Assembly: GCA_947503885.1 (NCBI GenBank) | Contig: CANNFD010000008.1 | Coordinates: forward strand, 1 to 64,000 | DNA from: an uncultured Olleya sp. | Lineage (GTDB): Bacteria > Bacteroidota > Bacteroidia > Flavobacteriales > Flavobacteriaceae | Reading direction: 5' to 3' | DNA: 64,000 nt | Part shown: positions 16,816 through 26,177 of the stretch, piece after piece | Layout: each line of letters opens with the position of its first letter | How positions within the stretch are numbered: the stretch's first letter is position 1 | Translations under genes and position numbers: made by a program | The notes under the pieces: generated by a model | Told to the model about the DNA's origin: nothing | The model's database searches: none | Seen by the model: the letters and a program-made list of their open reading frames with translations, nothing else

Positions 16816-17571
16816 ATGAAAGTACTAATTATAGAAGACGAAAAACCATCTGCAAGACGCTTAAAACGTATGTTGGAAGCAATTGGTGTCACTGCACAAA
16901 CAATGTTACATTCCGTTGAAGAATCTATAGATTGGTTTAATAATAACCAACATCCAGATTTAATCTTTTTAGATATTCAGCTTAGTGATGGATTGTCTTT
17001 TGAAATCTTTGAACAAGTAGAAGTTAAATCGGCAATTATCTTTACTACTGCTTATGACGAATATGCGCTGCAAGCCTTTAAATTAAACAGTATTGATTAT
17101 TTATTAAAACCTATTGATGATCAAGATTTAGAAACTGCTGTTACAAAATATAAGGCAAGGCTTCCGCAAAAAACAAACATAGCATTAGATTTTGACGATA
17201 TTAAAAAACTATTAGTTAACCCGATTGATAGGGTTTATAAAAAACGCTTTTCTGTTAAAGTAGGACAACATATAAAATTAGTAAATATTGATGATGTCGA
17301 GTGTTTTTATAGCGAAAATAAAGGCACGTATCTATATACTACAGAAGGCAGAAACTACTTAATAGATACTAGTCTAGAAGCTTTAGAAATCGAACTAGAA
17401 CCTGAAACCTTTTTTAGGATTAACAGAAAGTTTTTTATCAATATAAATGCCATTAAAGACATTATAAGTTATACTAACTCGCGATTACAAATAAAGTTAA
17501 ACCACTATAAAGAGGCTGAGGTTATTGTTGCGCGCGAAAGGGTAAGAGATTTTAAAGATTGGTTAGAGTAG
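16816..17571 (+). CDS. LytTR-family response regulator
   Basis: 'MKVLIIEDEKPSARRL' receiver domain plus LytTR region 'FFRINRKFFININAIKDI'. Confidence 0.92.
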   Translation: MKVLIIEDEKPSARRLKRMLEAIGVTAQTMLHSVEESIDWFNNNQHPDLIFLDIQLSDGLSFEIFEQVEVKSAIIFTTAYDEYALQAFKLNSIDYLLKPIDDQDLETAVTKYKARLPQKTNIALDFDDIKKLLVNPIDRVYKKRFSVKVGQHIKLVNIDDVECFYSENKGTYLYTTEGRNYLIDTSLEALEIELEPETFFRINRKFFININAIKDIISYTNSRLQIKLNHYKEAEVIVARERVRDFKDWLE

Positions 17572-17574
17572 GTG

Positions 17575-18756
17575 TTACTCTTCTTCGTCCTCAATCCTGT
17601 TATCATCAAAAGCGCTTGGTAATAATTTAGGTATAAATTTTACTACCAAAGGTAATAACAACGCACCACCTGGTAATAAAAAGATAGCCAAACTTGGTAC
17701 CGATTTAAAGATGTCTAATAACTGATCTTGAACTTTTTTTTGTTCGTCTTTACTTAAATCTCTAACCGTAGATTTTGATAATAAAATAAGCAACTCTTTA
17801 CTTTCTAGTAACTCTTTAGTAAGACGTTTACTGTTTCGTTTTATTAATTTTAAAACCATATTACTGGAATTATCATAAAACGTTTTTACAATGTTTTTAG
17901 AGCCTAATAAAGGGACTTTGTCTCTGTAAGTTTCATAAAAAATAGCAATGGTATTAGAAGCTTCATCAGTTTGATGCTGTGTTAAATTAAGTTTTTGGCC
18001 TAAGGTATTTAAAAACACTTCTTCAATAGTATCTATTTTTGCATCAGTCCAAGTCGCCATAGCTGCCAAGTCTAAACAATAACGTGCAAATAAATTACTA
18101 TCTACGCTATTAATAGCTTCGTCATACAACAATACAGTATCACGCTGGTAACGTAAAGATTGTTCAAAAAGATTAATTAGGCTTTTGTCGTATTCGGACT
18201 TTTCTTTTTTACTATTTAATGTATTTAAAACAATACTTTCTATAATAGCTTCGTGCTTATTAATATCATCTTCACAAACCTTCCCAGTTTTTAAAAAATC
18301 TTTAAATGCAATTACATCTACAAATAATAAGGCATTGGTAATAAAGTAGTTAAAGCTTTTGTCTATAAGGTTGTCGTCTATTTGTATGCGTTTAGTAATA
18401 ATACGTTCTACTTGGTCTTTTACGTTTTTAGAGCCTATTAAAGCCTGTAAAAAGGATGTTTTTTCCTTATTTACAGAATTGTAAAAATTAGCAACCGCTG
18501 TGTAAAAATCGTCTTCTGTATTATGGTTGTTGTAAGCAATAAGTAAGGCTATGACTAAATTTATTTTACAAATTTCGTCAGATTCTAAATCTTCATCCTT
18601 AATCCAATCATTTACAACAGTTACATTACTACCATATATAAAACCACAATCCCTAAAGTTGTTGTAATATACTTCTAAGTCCTTGTCTTTAAAGAGTTCT
18701 GTAGGTTTTAACTCTTTAATTAATTTTTTAATCCAGCCTGAAGCAGATGGGTTCAT
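17575..18756 (-). CDS. LETM1-like domain protein
   Basis: C terminus 'PSLAIFLLPGGALLLPLVVKFIPKLLPSAF' resembles LETM1-like proteins. Confidence 0.65.
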   Translation of the reverse strand: MNPSASGWIKKLIKELKPTELFKDKDLEVYYNNFRDCGFIYGSNVTVVNDWIKDEDLESDEICKINLVIALLIAYNNHNTEDDFYTAVANFYNSVNKEKTSFLQALIGSKNVKDQVERIITKRIQIDDNLIDKSFNYFITNALLFVDVIAFKDFLKTGKVCEDDINKHEAIIESIVLNTLNSKKEKSEYDKSLINLFEQSLRYQRDTVLLYDEAINSVDSNLFARYCLDLAAMATWTDAKIDTIEEVFLNTLGQKLNLTQHQTDEASNTIAIFYETYRDKVPLLGSKNIVKTFYDNSSNMVLKLIKRNSKRLTKELLESKELLILLSKSTVRDLSKDEQKKVQDQLLDIFKSVPSLAIFLLPGGALLLPLVVKFIPKLLPSAFDDNRIEDEEE

Positions 18757-18909
18757 TTATTCAATTTAATTAGGTGATAAAGATACTTCAATAAAATTAT
18801 TATTTGAATTTTTTTAAAAATAACCAAACTTTTATAAAACCGCTATTTTAATTGTTGCGTAAGTGTATTGAGAACCAAAAATATTAATTAACAAAAAATC
18901 TCAAACATT

Positions 18910-19557
18910 ATGAAAAATTTCAAATTTATTTTAGGAGTAGGCGTATTTGCAGCAGCAAGTTTCTTCTTCTTATCAGCGGATCACATTGATGCTCCAGCTG
19001 TACAAGGTGGTACAAGTGATATCACAGATTTTTATGCTTTTCAAGGACAAGACACAGACAACTTAGTATTTGTTGCCAATGTGCAAGGACTTTTAAGTCC
19101 TGGTGCTACAGGTAGTGCTAGTTTTGACGAGAATGTTATGATCGAGTTTAACATTGACAACACAGGAGACAATGTAGAAGACTTAGTTATTCAAGCCTTA
19201 CCTAGAGATGGTAAAATGTACTTTTTTGGACCAGTTGCTCCAGGAACTACCGGTTTAAGTAGTACTGTAATTGGATCAGGACCACAAACAGTGGTAGATA
19301 TTACAACTTATGGATCTGCACCAATGGTACAAACAACTGCAGGTATTTCTGCTTTTGCAGGACCAAGAGACGATCCATTTTTCTTTGACTTTAATCAGTA
19401 TTCTGCAATTATAGGTGGTACTGCTTCAGGATTTAATAATCCAGGAACAGACACATTTGCAGGAACTAATGTAATGTCAATTGTTGTTGAGGTACCAAAA
19501 TCTATGATTGGTGGAACAGGGACAATCAATACTTGGGTAGAATCTAAGTCTAAATAA
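18910..19557 (+). CDS. DUF4331 family exported protein (N-terminal-type half)
   Basis: 'SADHIDAPAVQGGTSDITDFYAFQGQDTDNLVFVANVQGL'. Confidence 0.85.
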   Translation: MKNFKFILGVGVFAAASFFFLSADHIDAPAVQGGTSDITDFYAFQGQDTDNLVFVANVQGLLSPGATGSASFDENVMIEFNIDNTGDNVEDLVIQALPRDGKMYFFGPVAPGTTGLSSTVIGSGPQTVVDITTYGSAPMVQTTAGISAFAGPRDDPFFFDFNQYSAIIGGTASGFNNPGTDTFAGTNVMSIVVEVPKSMIGGTGTINTWVESKSK

Positions 19558-19583
19558 TAACAAACTTTAAAAACTTACATATT

Positions 19584-20144
19584 ATGAAAAATTTAAAAAA
19601 TATATTTACCGTTCTACTAGTAACTTTAGTAGCATTTAATTGCTCTAATGACGATGACGCTGCAGGACCAACAGGACCAACAGGTCCAGATTTTACTGGG
19701 ACTTACACACAACAAGATCAAATGGGGAGACCTGCTGTAAATACAGTATTTGTGTCTTCTGGATCTAAGGATATGTTTAATACAACTGCACCAAGTAATC
19801 AAAATGCAGCGTTTCAAAGCATGTTTGAAACTAATTTAACGGGATTAAGCCCTGCTTTTGCTAACCCTGGAGATACTAATGCTTTAGGTCAAGATGCTGC
19901 AGCTTTTACAGGATTGTTAGCAACAGATGTGCTTAATGTGTCTTTAGACGGTACAACAACTTTTTACGATGGTACAAATGTTTTAACAGGACGTACTTTA
20001 GCAGACGATGTTATAACAGTAGAATTATTATTAATATTTGGTGGTGAGGACTTTAGCGAAAACCCAACACTATCTAATGATAATGTTGATGCAAATGATA
20101 AATCATTTTTAGCTTCATTCCCTTATTTAGCTTCTCCTTGGTAG
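19584..20144 (+). CDS. DUF4331 family lipoprotein (C-terminal-type half)
   Basis: Lipobox 'VAFNC'; 'DQMGRPAVNTVF' and C-terminal 'NDVDANDKSFLASFPYLASPW'-type ending. Confidence 0.75.
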   Translation: MKNLKNIFTVLLVTLVAFNCSNDDDAAGPTGPTGPDFTGTYTQQDQMGRPAVNTVFVSSGSKDMFNTTAPSNQNAAFQSMFETNLTGLSPAFANPGDTNALGQDAAAFTGLLATDVLNVSLDGTTTFYDGTNVLTGRTLADDVITVELLLIFGGEDFSENPTLSNDNVDANDKSFLASFPYLASPW

Positions 20145-20201
20145 ACTAAAATTTAACTTAGAGTAGTGTCAAAACTACTCTAGGTTTTATATTTTTACCA
20201 C

Positions 20202-21524
20202 TTGCTTTTTTTTAAACAAACTACAAAAAAACAAACAATCATGAACACTAAACTATCCATGCTACTACTTGTTATAATTATGGCAACTAGTTGTTCAGAA
20301 AAAACAAAAACAATTACTAATCCTGAGGATTATAATCAATATTTAACATTAAAAACAAATACAGAAACCTTAAGCGCTACTACAGAGTTTGATTTCTGGA
20401 ATAATAAATTAGAAGAAACCCCTAATCAAGTTTCTTATTTATCTAAAATTGCTAGTGCAGAGTCAAGATTATTTAAATCCACTGGACAAATAAAGCACCT
20501 TAAAAATGCTGAAAACGCTTTAACAACTTTAAATGCAGAAACACAATATAATTCGGCAGGACACCTAAGGGCTTTAGCTCGTAATTATATTTCGCAACAT
20601 AGATTTAAAGACGCTTTATTAATGCTTGAAAAGGCAGAGGTAAACGGACAAAACCTAGACGGTACACAAAAAATGATGTTTGATGTGCATATGGAATTAG
20701 GAAACTTTAAACTTGCAAAAAGTTATCTAGAAAAGGTTAAAGATTTAAACGATTTTGGATATTTGATTAGAGTTTCAAAATGGAGCGATTATAAAGGGGA
20801 TTTAGCCTCAGCAATTAAATACCTAGAAAAAGCAACTTTAAAAGCCGAGTCTTCAAAATTAGAAGACTTAATGGAGTGGTCGTATACTAATCTTGCAGAT
20901 TTTTATGGTCATGATGGACAGATTCAAAAATCTTATAATTACTATTTAAAGTCTTTAGCTTTAAACCCAAATGATGATTATGCTAAAAAAGGTATCGCTT
21001 GGATTGTGTACTCTTTTGAGAAAAATCCAACCGAAGCTAACCGTATTTTAGAAGCCATTACACAATTACATAAAGCACCAGATTATTTATTATTTAAAGC
21101 TGAAATTGCTGAATTTGAAAATAATCAGGAAGCAAAAAACAACTATTTGAAGTCATACTTTGAAGCAGTAAAAGATGAAAATTATGGAGATATGTATAAT
21201 GTGTATTCTTCAAAAATATTAGCAGATATTAATAGTGAAAAAGCGATAACATTAGCAAAAACAGAAGTAGAAAATAGACCAACACCTTTGTCTTACGACT
21301 TATTAGCATGGAGCTATTTTAATAATGGAAACACAACTGAAGCTTTAAAAATAATAGAACAACACGTCGTTGGAAAAACGTTTGAACCAGAAGCACAATA
21401 CCATATAGCAGCAATCTATAAAGCAAATGGTAAGTTAAAAGAAGTTGCAGCGCTTAAAAAACAACTACAGGAAAGTAGTTATGAGTTAGGACCTATTACA
21501 GCAAGAATCGTTAACCAATTATAA
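20202..21524 (+). CDS. TPR-repeat lipoprotein
   Basis: Repeated helical hairpins; lipobox 'IMATSC'; probable start at MNTKLS (ATG 20241). Confidence 0.8.
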   Translation: MLFFKQTTKKQTIMNTKLSMLLLVIIMATSCSEKTKTITNPEDYNQYLTLKTNTETLSATTEFDFWNNKLEETPNQVSYLSKIASAESRLFKSTGQIKHLKNAENALTTLNAETQYNSAGHLRALARNYISQHRFKDALLMLEKAEVNGQNLDGTQKMMFDVHMELGNFKLAKSYLEKVKDLNDFGYLIRVSKWSDYKGDLASAIKYLEKATLKAESSKLEDLMEWSYTNLADFYGHDGQIQKSYNYYLKSLALNPNDDYAKKGIAWIVYSFEKNPTEANRILEAITQLHKAPDYLLFKAEIAEFENNQEAKNNYLKSYFEAVKDENYGDMYNVYSSKILADINSEKAITLAKTEVENRPTPLSYDLLAWSYFNNGNTTEALKIIEQHVVGKTFEPEAQYHIAAIYKANGKLKEVAALKKQLQESSYELGPITARIVNQL

Positions 21525-21535
21525 TTTTAGATTTA

Positions 21536-23764
21536 ATGAAAAGGATAGTATCTTTTATGACATTTTTATGTCTTGTTTTTACAACAAATGCACAAACCGT
21601 AAAAGGGTATGTTATGGATAATAACCAACCCCTAGAAGCCGCTTACGTTTATAATCAAACGTCTAAAGAGCATGCGCACACCAATCAATTAGGACAATTT
21701 ATTATTAATAATACTAAGGCAGGTGACAGCTTAGTAATTGGTTTGTTAGGTTATAAAAAAAGCGAATTACTTTTAACTGAAACGCTTTTAAAAAATCAAC
21801 TTATTATTAGCCTAGAAGCTAAAGCTTTTGTCTTAGACGAACTTGTATTGTCAGAACCATTAGATGTTTTAAATAGTATTGTAAAGATAGATGTGGCGAC
21901 AAACCCTATAAATTCTTCACAAGAAATTTTAAGAAAAGTACCGGGGTTAATTATTGGACAACACGCAGGAGGTGGTAAAGCAGAGCAAATATTTTTAAGA
22001 GGTTTTGATGTCGACCATGGTACGGATGTAAGCCTGTCTGTAGACGGTATGCCTGTAAACATGGTGTCTCATGCACATGGACAAGGGTATAGTGATTTAC
22101 ACTTTTTAATCCCGGAAACCATAAATACTATAAATTTTGGTAAAGGACCTTATTTTGCAGATCATGGTGATTTTAATACCGCTGGATTTGTTGACTTTAA
22201 GACTAAAGATAGATTAGAAGAAAACTTGATAAGTTTTTCGGCAGGACAATTTAACTCACTTAGGACCTTAGGGATGTTTAATTTATTAGATACTAAAAAT
22301 TCGCAAAATGCGTATGTTGCGGTTGAGTATATTGAAACTGATGGACCGTTTGAGTCGCCACAAAATTTTGATAGATTAAATATAATAGGAAAATATAATG
22401 CGTTTTTAAGTAACGATTCTAAAATAGGATTAACCTTAAGTCATTTTACAAGTCAATGGGACGCCTCAGGACAAATTCCGCAACGTTTAGTAGATAACGG
22501 GACGCTTACTAATTTTGGGGCAGTAGACGATACAGAAGGTGGCAACACCAGTCGTACCAATTTTAACGTACAATACAGTACAATTTTGGATAACGACGTG
22601 GCAATGCAATCCAATATGTTTTATTCGAATTATAATTTTGAATTATACTCAAACTTTACCTTCTTTTTGGAAGACCCAATAAATGGCGATCAAATAAAAC
22701 AAAAGGAAGAAAGAAATGTATTTGGTTTTAATACACAATTCAAAAAAAATATAGACTACACAGGTTTTGATGTAACCTACACTTCTGGTTTAGGTTTACG
22801 TTATGATGATGTAAATGATATTGAGTTATCACACACTTTAAACCGAAAAGAAACTCTTGAAAACATCCAATTAGGAGATGTAAACCAAAGAAATTTATAT
22901 GGTTTTTTTAATGCAGAAATTGATTTAGGTAAAGTGTCTATACTTCCTGCATTACGTTTGGAGTATATCAAGTTTCAGTACCAAAACCAATTAAGCCCTA
23001 CTTACAGCAATTTAACGCAAAGTGAAGTGGCTTTACTACCTAAATTAAGCATTCAATACAATCAGAATAATAATTTACAATGGTTTATTAAATCAGGAAT
23101 TGGATTTCATTCAAACGATTCTAGGGTAGTTTTAAATCAAGAGATTGACAATGCATTACCAAAAGCTTATGGTGTAGATTTAGGAAACATATGGAAACCA
23201 ACTAATAAGTTGGTCTTAAATACTGCATTATGGTATTTGTTATCTGAAGAAGAATTTGTTTATGTCGGTGACGCAGGAATTATTGAACCTAGCGGAAAAT
23301 CGGAACGTTACGGTATTGACTTAGGGGTTAGATATCAACTTACAGATAATATTTATTTTAATACTGATGCTACAATAACTAGAGCAAGAAGTTTAGAGGA
23401 AGCAGACGGTAATGATTATATCCCATTAGCACCAGATTTTACATTAGTGGGAGGATTGTCGTTTAAAGATATTAATAATTTTTCAGGAGGAATACATTAC
23501 AGATATGTTGATGATAGACCAGCAAATGAAGATAATAGTATAGAAGCAGAAGGGTATTTTATAACAGATCTTAATATTAATTATGCGTTTAACAACAATT
23601 GGAAACTTGGTGTTAGCATAGAAAATGTTTTAGATACAGATTGGAAAGAAACTCAGTTTTTAACCGAGTCAAGATTACAAAACGAGGCACAACCAGTAGA
23701 AGAAATTCATTTTACTCCAGGTACGCCATTTAGCTTTAAAACAACATTAAGTTATACGTTTTAA
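21536..23764 (+). CDS. TonB-dependent outer membrane receptor with carboxypeptidase-regulatory-like N-domain
   Basis: 742 aa; plug 'LRKVPGLIIGQHAGGGKAEQIFLRGFDVDHGTDVSLSVDGMPVN', C-terminal beta-barrel ending in 'F'. Confidence 0.92.
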   Translation: MKRIVSFMTFLCLVFTTNAQTVKGYVMDNNQPLEAAYVYNQTSKEHAHTNQLGQFIINNTKAGDSLVIGLLGYKKSELLLTETLLKNQLIISLEAKAFVLDELVLSEPLDVLNSIVKIDVATNPINSSQEILRKVPGLIIGQHAGGGKAEQIFLRGFDVDHGTDVSLSVDGMPVNMVSHAHGQGYSDLHFLIPETINTINFGKGPYFADHGDFNTAGFVDFKTKDRLEENLISFSAGQFNSLRTLGMFNLLDTKNSQNAYVAVEYIETDGPFESPQNFDRLNIIGKYNAFLSNDSKIGLTLSHFTSQWDASGQIPQRLVDNGTLTNFGAVDDTEGGNTSRTNFNVQYSTILDNDVAMQSNMFYSNYNFELYSNFTFFLEDPINGDQIKQKEERNVFGFNTQFKKNIDYTGFDVTYTSGLGLRYDDVNDIELSHTLNRKETLENIQLGDVNQRNLYGFFNAEIDLGKVSILPALRLEYIKFQYQNQLSPTYSNLTQSEVALLPKLSIQYNQNNNLQWFIKSGIGFHSNDSRVVLNQEIDNALPKAYGVDLGNIWKPTNKLVLNTALWYLLSEEEFVYVGDAGIIEPSGKSERYGIDLGVRYQLTDNIYFNTDATITRARSLEEADGNDYIPLAPDFTLVGGLSFKDINNFSGGIHYRYVDDRPANEDNSIEAEGYFITDLNINYAFNNNWKLGVSIENVLDTDWKETQFLTESRLQNEAQPVEEIHFTPGTPFSFKTTLSYTF

Positions 23765-23773
23765 AAATAAATA

Positions 23774-23881
23774 AAACCTTACTCATAAAAATTACGTAAG
23801 TATGGTGCAATCAGTTTAAGGGAAACAATTAATTGCACAGCTAACATACTATACGTTAAATGCTATGAAAAGGTAAGGTTT
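23774..23881. other. 108-bp nested imperfect palindrome, structured RNA or mobile-repeat candidate
   Basis: Nested pairs AAACCTTAC/GTAAGGTTT, ACGTAAGTAT/ATACTATACGT, GTGCAAT/ATTGCAC, GTTT/AAAC. Confidence 0.5.
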
Positions 23882-23903
23882 GGTTTTTGTTAGTTTGTTT
23901 TTT

Positions 23904-23938
23904 GAAAGTGTTTGATAATTTTATTATCAAACACTTTC
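23904..23938 (+). terminator. Strong hairpin terminator of the TonB operon
   Basis: GAAAGTGTTTGATAA-TTTTA-TTATCAAACACTTTC, 15-bp perfect stem. Confidence 0.8.
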
Positions 23939-24082
23939 TTATTTTATATACTACTTAACCTTTAATAAATAGGCTTGCAGGCTTTTTTTAATGCGTTGTT
24001 GAGGTAGTTTAAAGCCTAAACGATAACCAGCTTACATATTATAACCCGCTAATTAGTTTACATTTAGCCTTTAGTTTAAAAC

Positions 24083-24118
24083 AAAAAAAAGAGCTTCCTT
24101 ATAGTGAAGCTCTTTTTT
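24083..24118. terminator. Intrinsic terminator
   Basis: AAAAAAAGAGCTTC...GAAGCTCTTTTTT. Confidence 0.85.
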
Positions 24119-24138
24119 AAAGGTTCTATTTTTTTAAG

Positions 24139-24939
24139 TTATAATGAAGCTAAAGCTCCTAATGTATAAAGTTGTTCTAATGTTGGAGACTCGCTTCCAC
24201 CAGCTGGTTCTAATGTAATACCAAATGCTTGCGACTGATTAGCATTTTCAAGCTTAAAAATCTTATTATCATCTTGTATAAAATCATCAATAGTCCCTAA
24301 ATTAGTAGGTGTTAACGGGTTTAAGGTCAATGACCATACTTGGTACACTTTGCCTTCTGGAGGTTCTGGTAGACCTTTTAAATCTAAGTACACTGTATCC
24401 TCCTTTTTGTCCCAATAGACCGTAGCATAAGCTCCCGGAGCTGCAGCTTGACCTTCTAATGGAATATTAATAATGCTCTTATCTCTAATAATATTAAGTA
24501 AATTTTTAGTTTCAGCTAGATCCGATTTTGAAGTTTCCATCTGGATTTCTAAAAAGTCTTTTTCAGTACTTACGGTTTGTATTTGATTTTCAAGTTCAGA
24601 TTTTTGGTTAATAGTCCAAATTAAACCTCCAGCTAAAACAACAGCTGCAGCCCAACCAGAATAATTAATCCATTTTGTTTTTGGCCTATTTAAACTAATA
24701 ACTTTACCATCTGTCGGACTGTTATCTAATCGTCCTTTAATAGTATTAAATTGAATGTCTTTTTTAGGAGCAACACTAGCAGTTAATTTTACAATTGCAG
24801 CTTCAATCTCTAAAACTTCTTTTAATAGTTCTGGGTGCTTTAACATTAAGTCATACACTTCTTTACTTTCTGTTTCAGAAAGTTGACCAGCAACGTAAAG
24901 TTCTAGTATACCTGAGTTTATGTAGTCGTTAATATTCAT
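24139..24939 (-). CDS. RskA-type anti-sigma factor
   Basis: One central TM; 'PEGKVYQVWSL' and 'AFGITLEPAGGSESPTL' RskA signatures. Confidence 0.88.
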   Translation of the reverse strand: MNINDYINSGILELYVAGQLSETESKEVYDLMLKHPELLKEVLEIEAAIVKLTASVAPKKDIQFNTIKGRLDNSPTDGKVISLNRPKTKWINYSGWAAAVVLAGGLIWTINQKSELENQIQTVSTEKDFLEIQMETSKSDLAETKNLLNIIRDKSIINIPLEGQAAAPGAYATVYWDKKEDTVYLDLKGLPEPPEGKVYQVWSLTLNPLTPTNLGTIDDFIQDDNKIFKLENANQSQAFGITLEPAGGSESPTLEQLYTLGALASL

Positions 24940-24940
24940 A

Positions 24941-25468
24941 TTATAATACTGCTTCTCTTAATTCTTTAATACAATTTCTATTTCTAGTCTTTATTGTGCC
25001 TATTGGCATATTTAACTCTTCCGAAGCTTCTTTTTGTGTAAACCCTTTAAAGTATAATAACTCAATAACTTCAATACATTTTTTAGCCAGCTTATCTACA
25101 AATTTTTTGATGCCAATAGCATCAGTACTGTCGTCTAAACTATCTTGTGATTGTATGATATCTACGAAGTAATCAGAGTTAAGGTTTTTTCCTTCATTTT
25201 TAAAAGATTTAGATCTAGTTTTATCTATTGCAGCGTTTCTTGCAATATTGATAAGCCAAGTAAAAAAACGCCCTTTTTTTACGTCATAACTATCAGATTT
25301 ATGCCAAGCTTTAACAAAAACATCCTGCATAACCTCCTCAGCAATAGCATGATCTCTAACAATATTATAAATAACACCATGCATGCTGTCTCTATACATA
25401 TTGTATAGTTTTTCAAACGCTTTTACGTCTTTGTTTTTAAACTGAATTACTAAATTATCTAAATCCAT
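24941..25468 (-). CDS. ECF sigma factor (SigK-like)
   Basis: 'AEEVMQDVFVKAWHKSDSYDVKKGRFFTWLINIARNAAID', 'TQKEASEELNMPIGTIKTR'. Confidence 0.93.
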   Translation of the reverse strand: MDLDNLVIQFKNKDVKAFEKLYNMYRDSMHGVIYNIVRDHAIAEEVMQDVFVKAWHKSDSYDVKKGRFFTWLINIARNAAIDKTRSKSFKNEGKNLNSDYFVDIIQSQDSLDDSTDAIGIKKFVDKLAKKCIEVIELLYFKGFTQKEASEELNMPIGTIKTRNRNCIKELREAVL

Positions 25469-25506
25469 ATAAAAATTAATGTACTTGTAATGTATAACTT
25501 AATTGC

Positions 25507-25538
25507 AAAAAAAATCGCCCAAGAGCGATTTTTTTTTA
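25507..25538. terminator. Intrinsic terminator
   Basis: AAAAAAATCGCCCAAGAGCGATTTTTTTT. Confidence 0.8.
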
Positions 25539-25554
25539 TAAATAGATAATTTTA

Positions 25555-26112
25555 TTATTCAATAATTCCACCACAACTTATTCTTCCACCAGCATCACCT
25601 GTTGGTTGTGTTGTAAAATCGTCAGTTCCAGAATGTACAATAATAGCTTTTCCTAAAACGTCTTTGTTTTTATCACCACATCCAATACACCACTCGTCAG
25701 TGATTAACATAATTGTAGCGTGTCCATTAGCATCGGCTTCTAAGTTACCAATGTCTCCTTTATGAAAACCTTCTTTGCTTCCCCATTTTCCGTGAGGTTG
25801 ACCAGTTGGGTTCCAGTGTCCACCTGTAGATTTTCCATCGTCAGAAGAGCAATCTGCTTTCTCATGGATATGTATAGCGTGTTTTCCTGGCTCTAAACCA
25901 CTGATCATTGCAGTAAATTTAACCTTACCATCCTCTTCTGTAAATACAGCATTTCCAGTAGTGTTACTTCCACTTTTTGATTCTAATTTTAGTTTAACTT
26001 TTTTAGCAGTTTCAGCAACAGTTTTAGTTGTTTCTGGTTGTGTTTTATCTTCTTTACAGCTTATAAATAAGCCAAAGGTTAATACTAGTACTAATAAAGA
26101 TATTTTTTTCAT
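25555..26112 (-). CDS. Cu/Zn superoxide dismutase family lipoprotein
   Basis: 'GKHAIHIHEKADC', 'GHWNPTGQPHGKWG', 'AIIVHSGTDDF'; start reassigned to MKKISLLVLVL. Confidence 0.92.
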   Translation of the reverse strand: MKKISLLVLVLTFGLFISCKEDKTQPETTKTVAETAKKVKLKLESKSGSNTTGNAVFTEEDGKVKFTAMISGLEPGKHAIHIHEKADCSSDDGKSTGGHWNPTGQPHGKWGSKEGFHKGDIGNLEADANGHATIMLITDEWCIGCGDKNKDVLGKAIIVHSGTDDFTTQPTGDAGGRISCGGIIE

Positions 26113-26177
26113 TTTATGTTTTTTTAGTGATTTTTTAAAGTTAAGCAGATAATTATGTATTTGCAAATTACTAACTA

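Noticed and set aside
23774-23881. Cobalamin or TPP riboswitch for the TonB region
   Set aside because: It lies downstream of the receptor rather than upstream, and the conserved cores of those riboswitches are absent.
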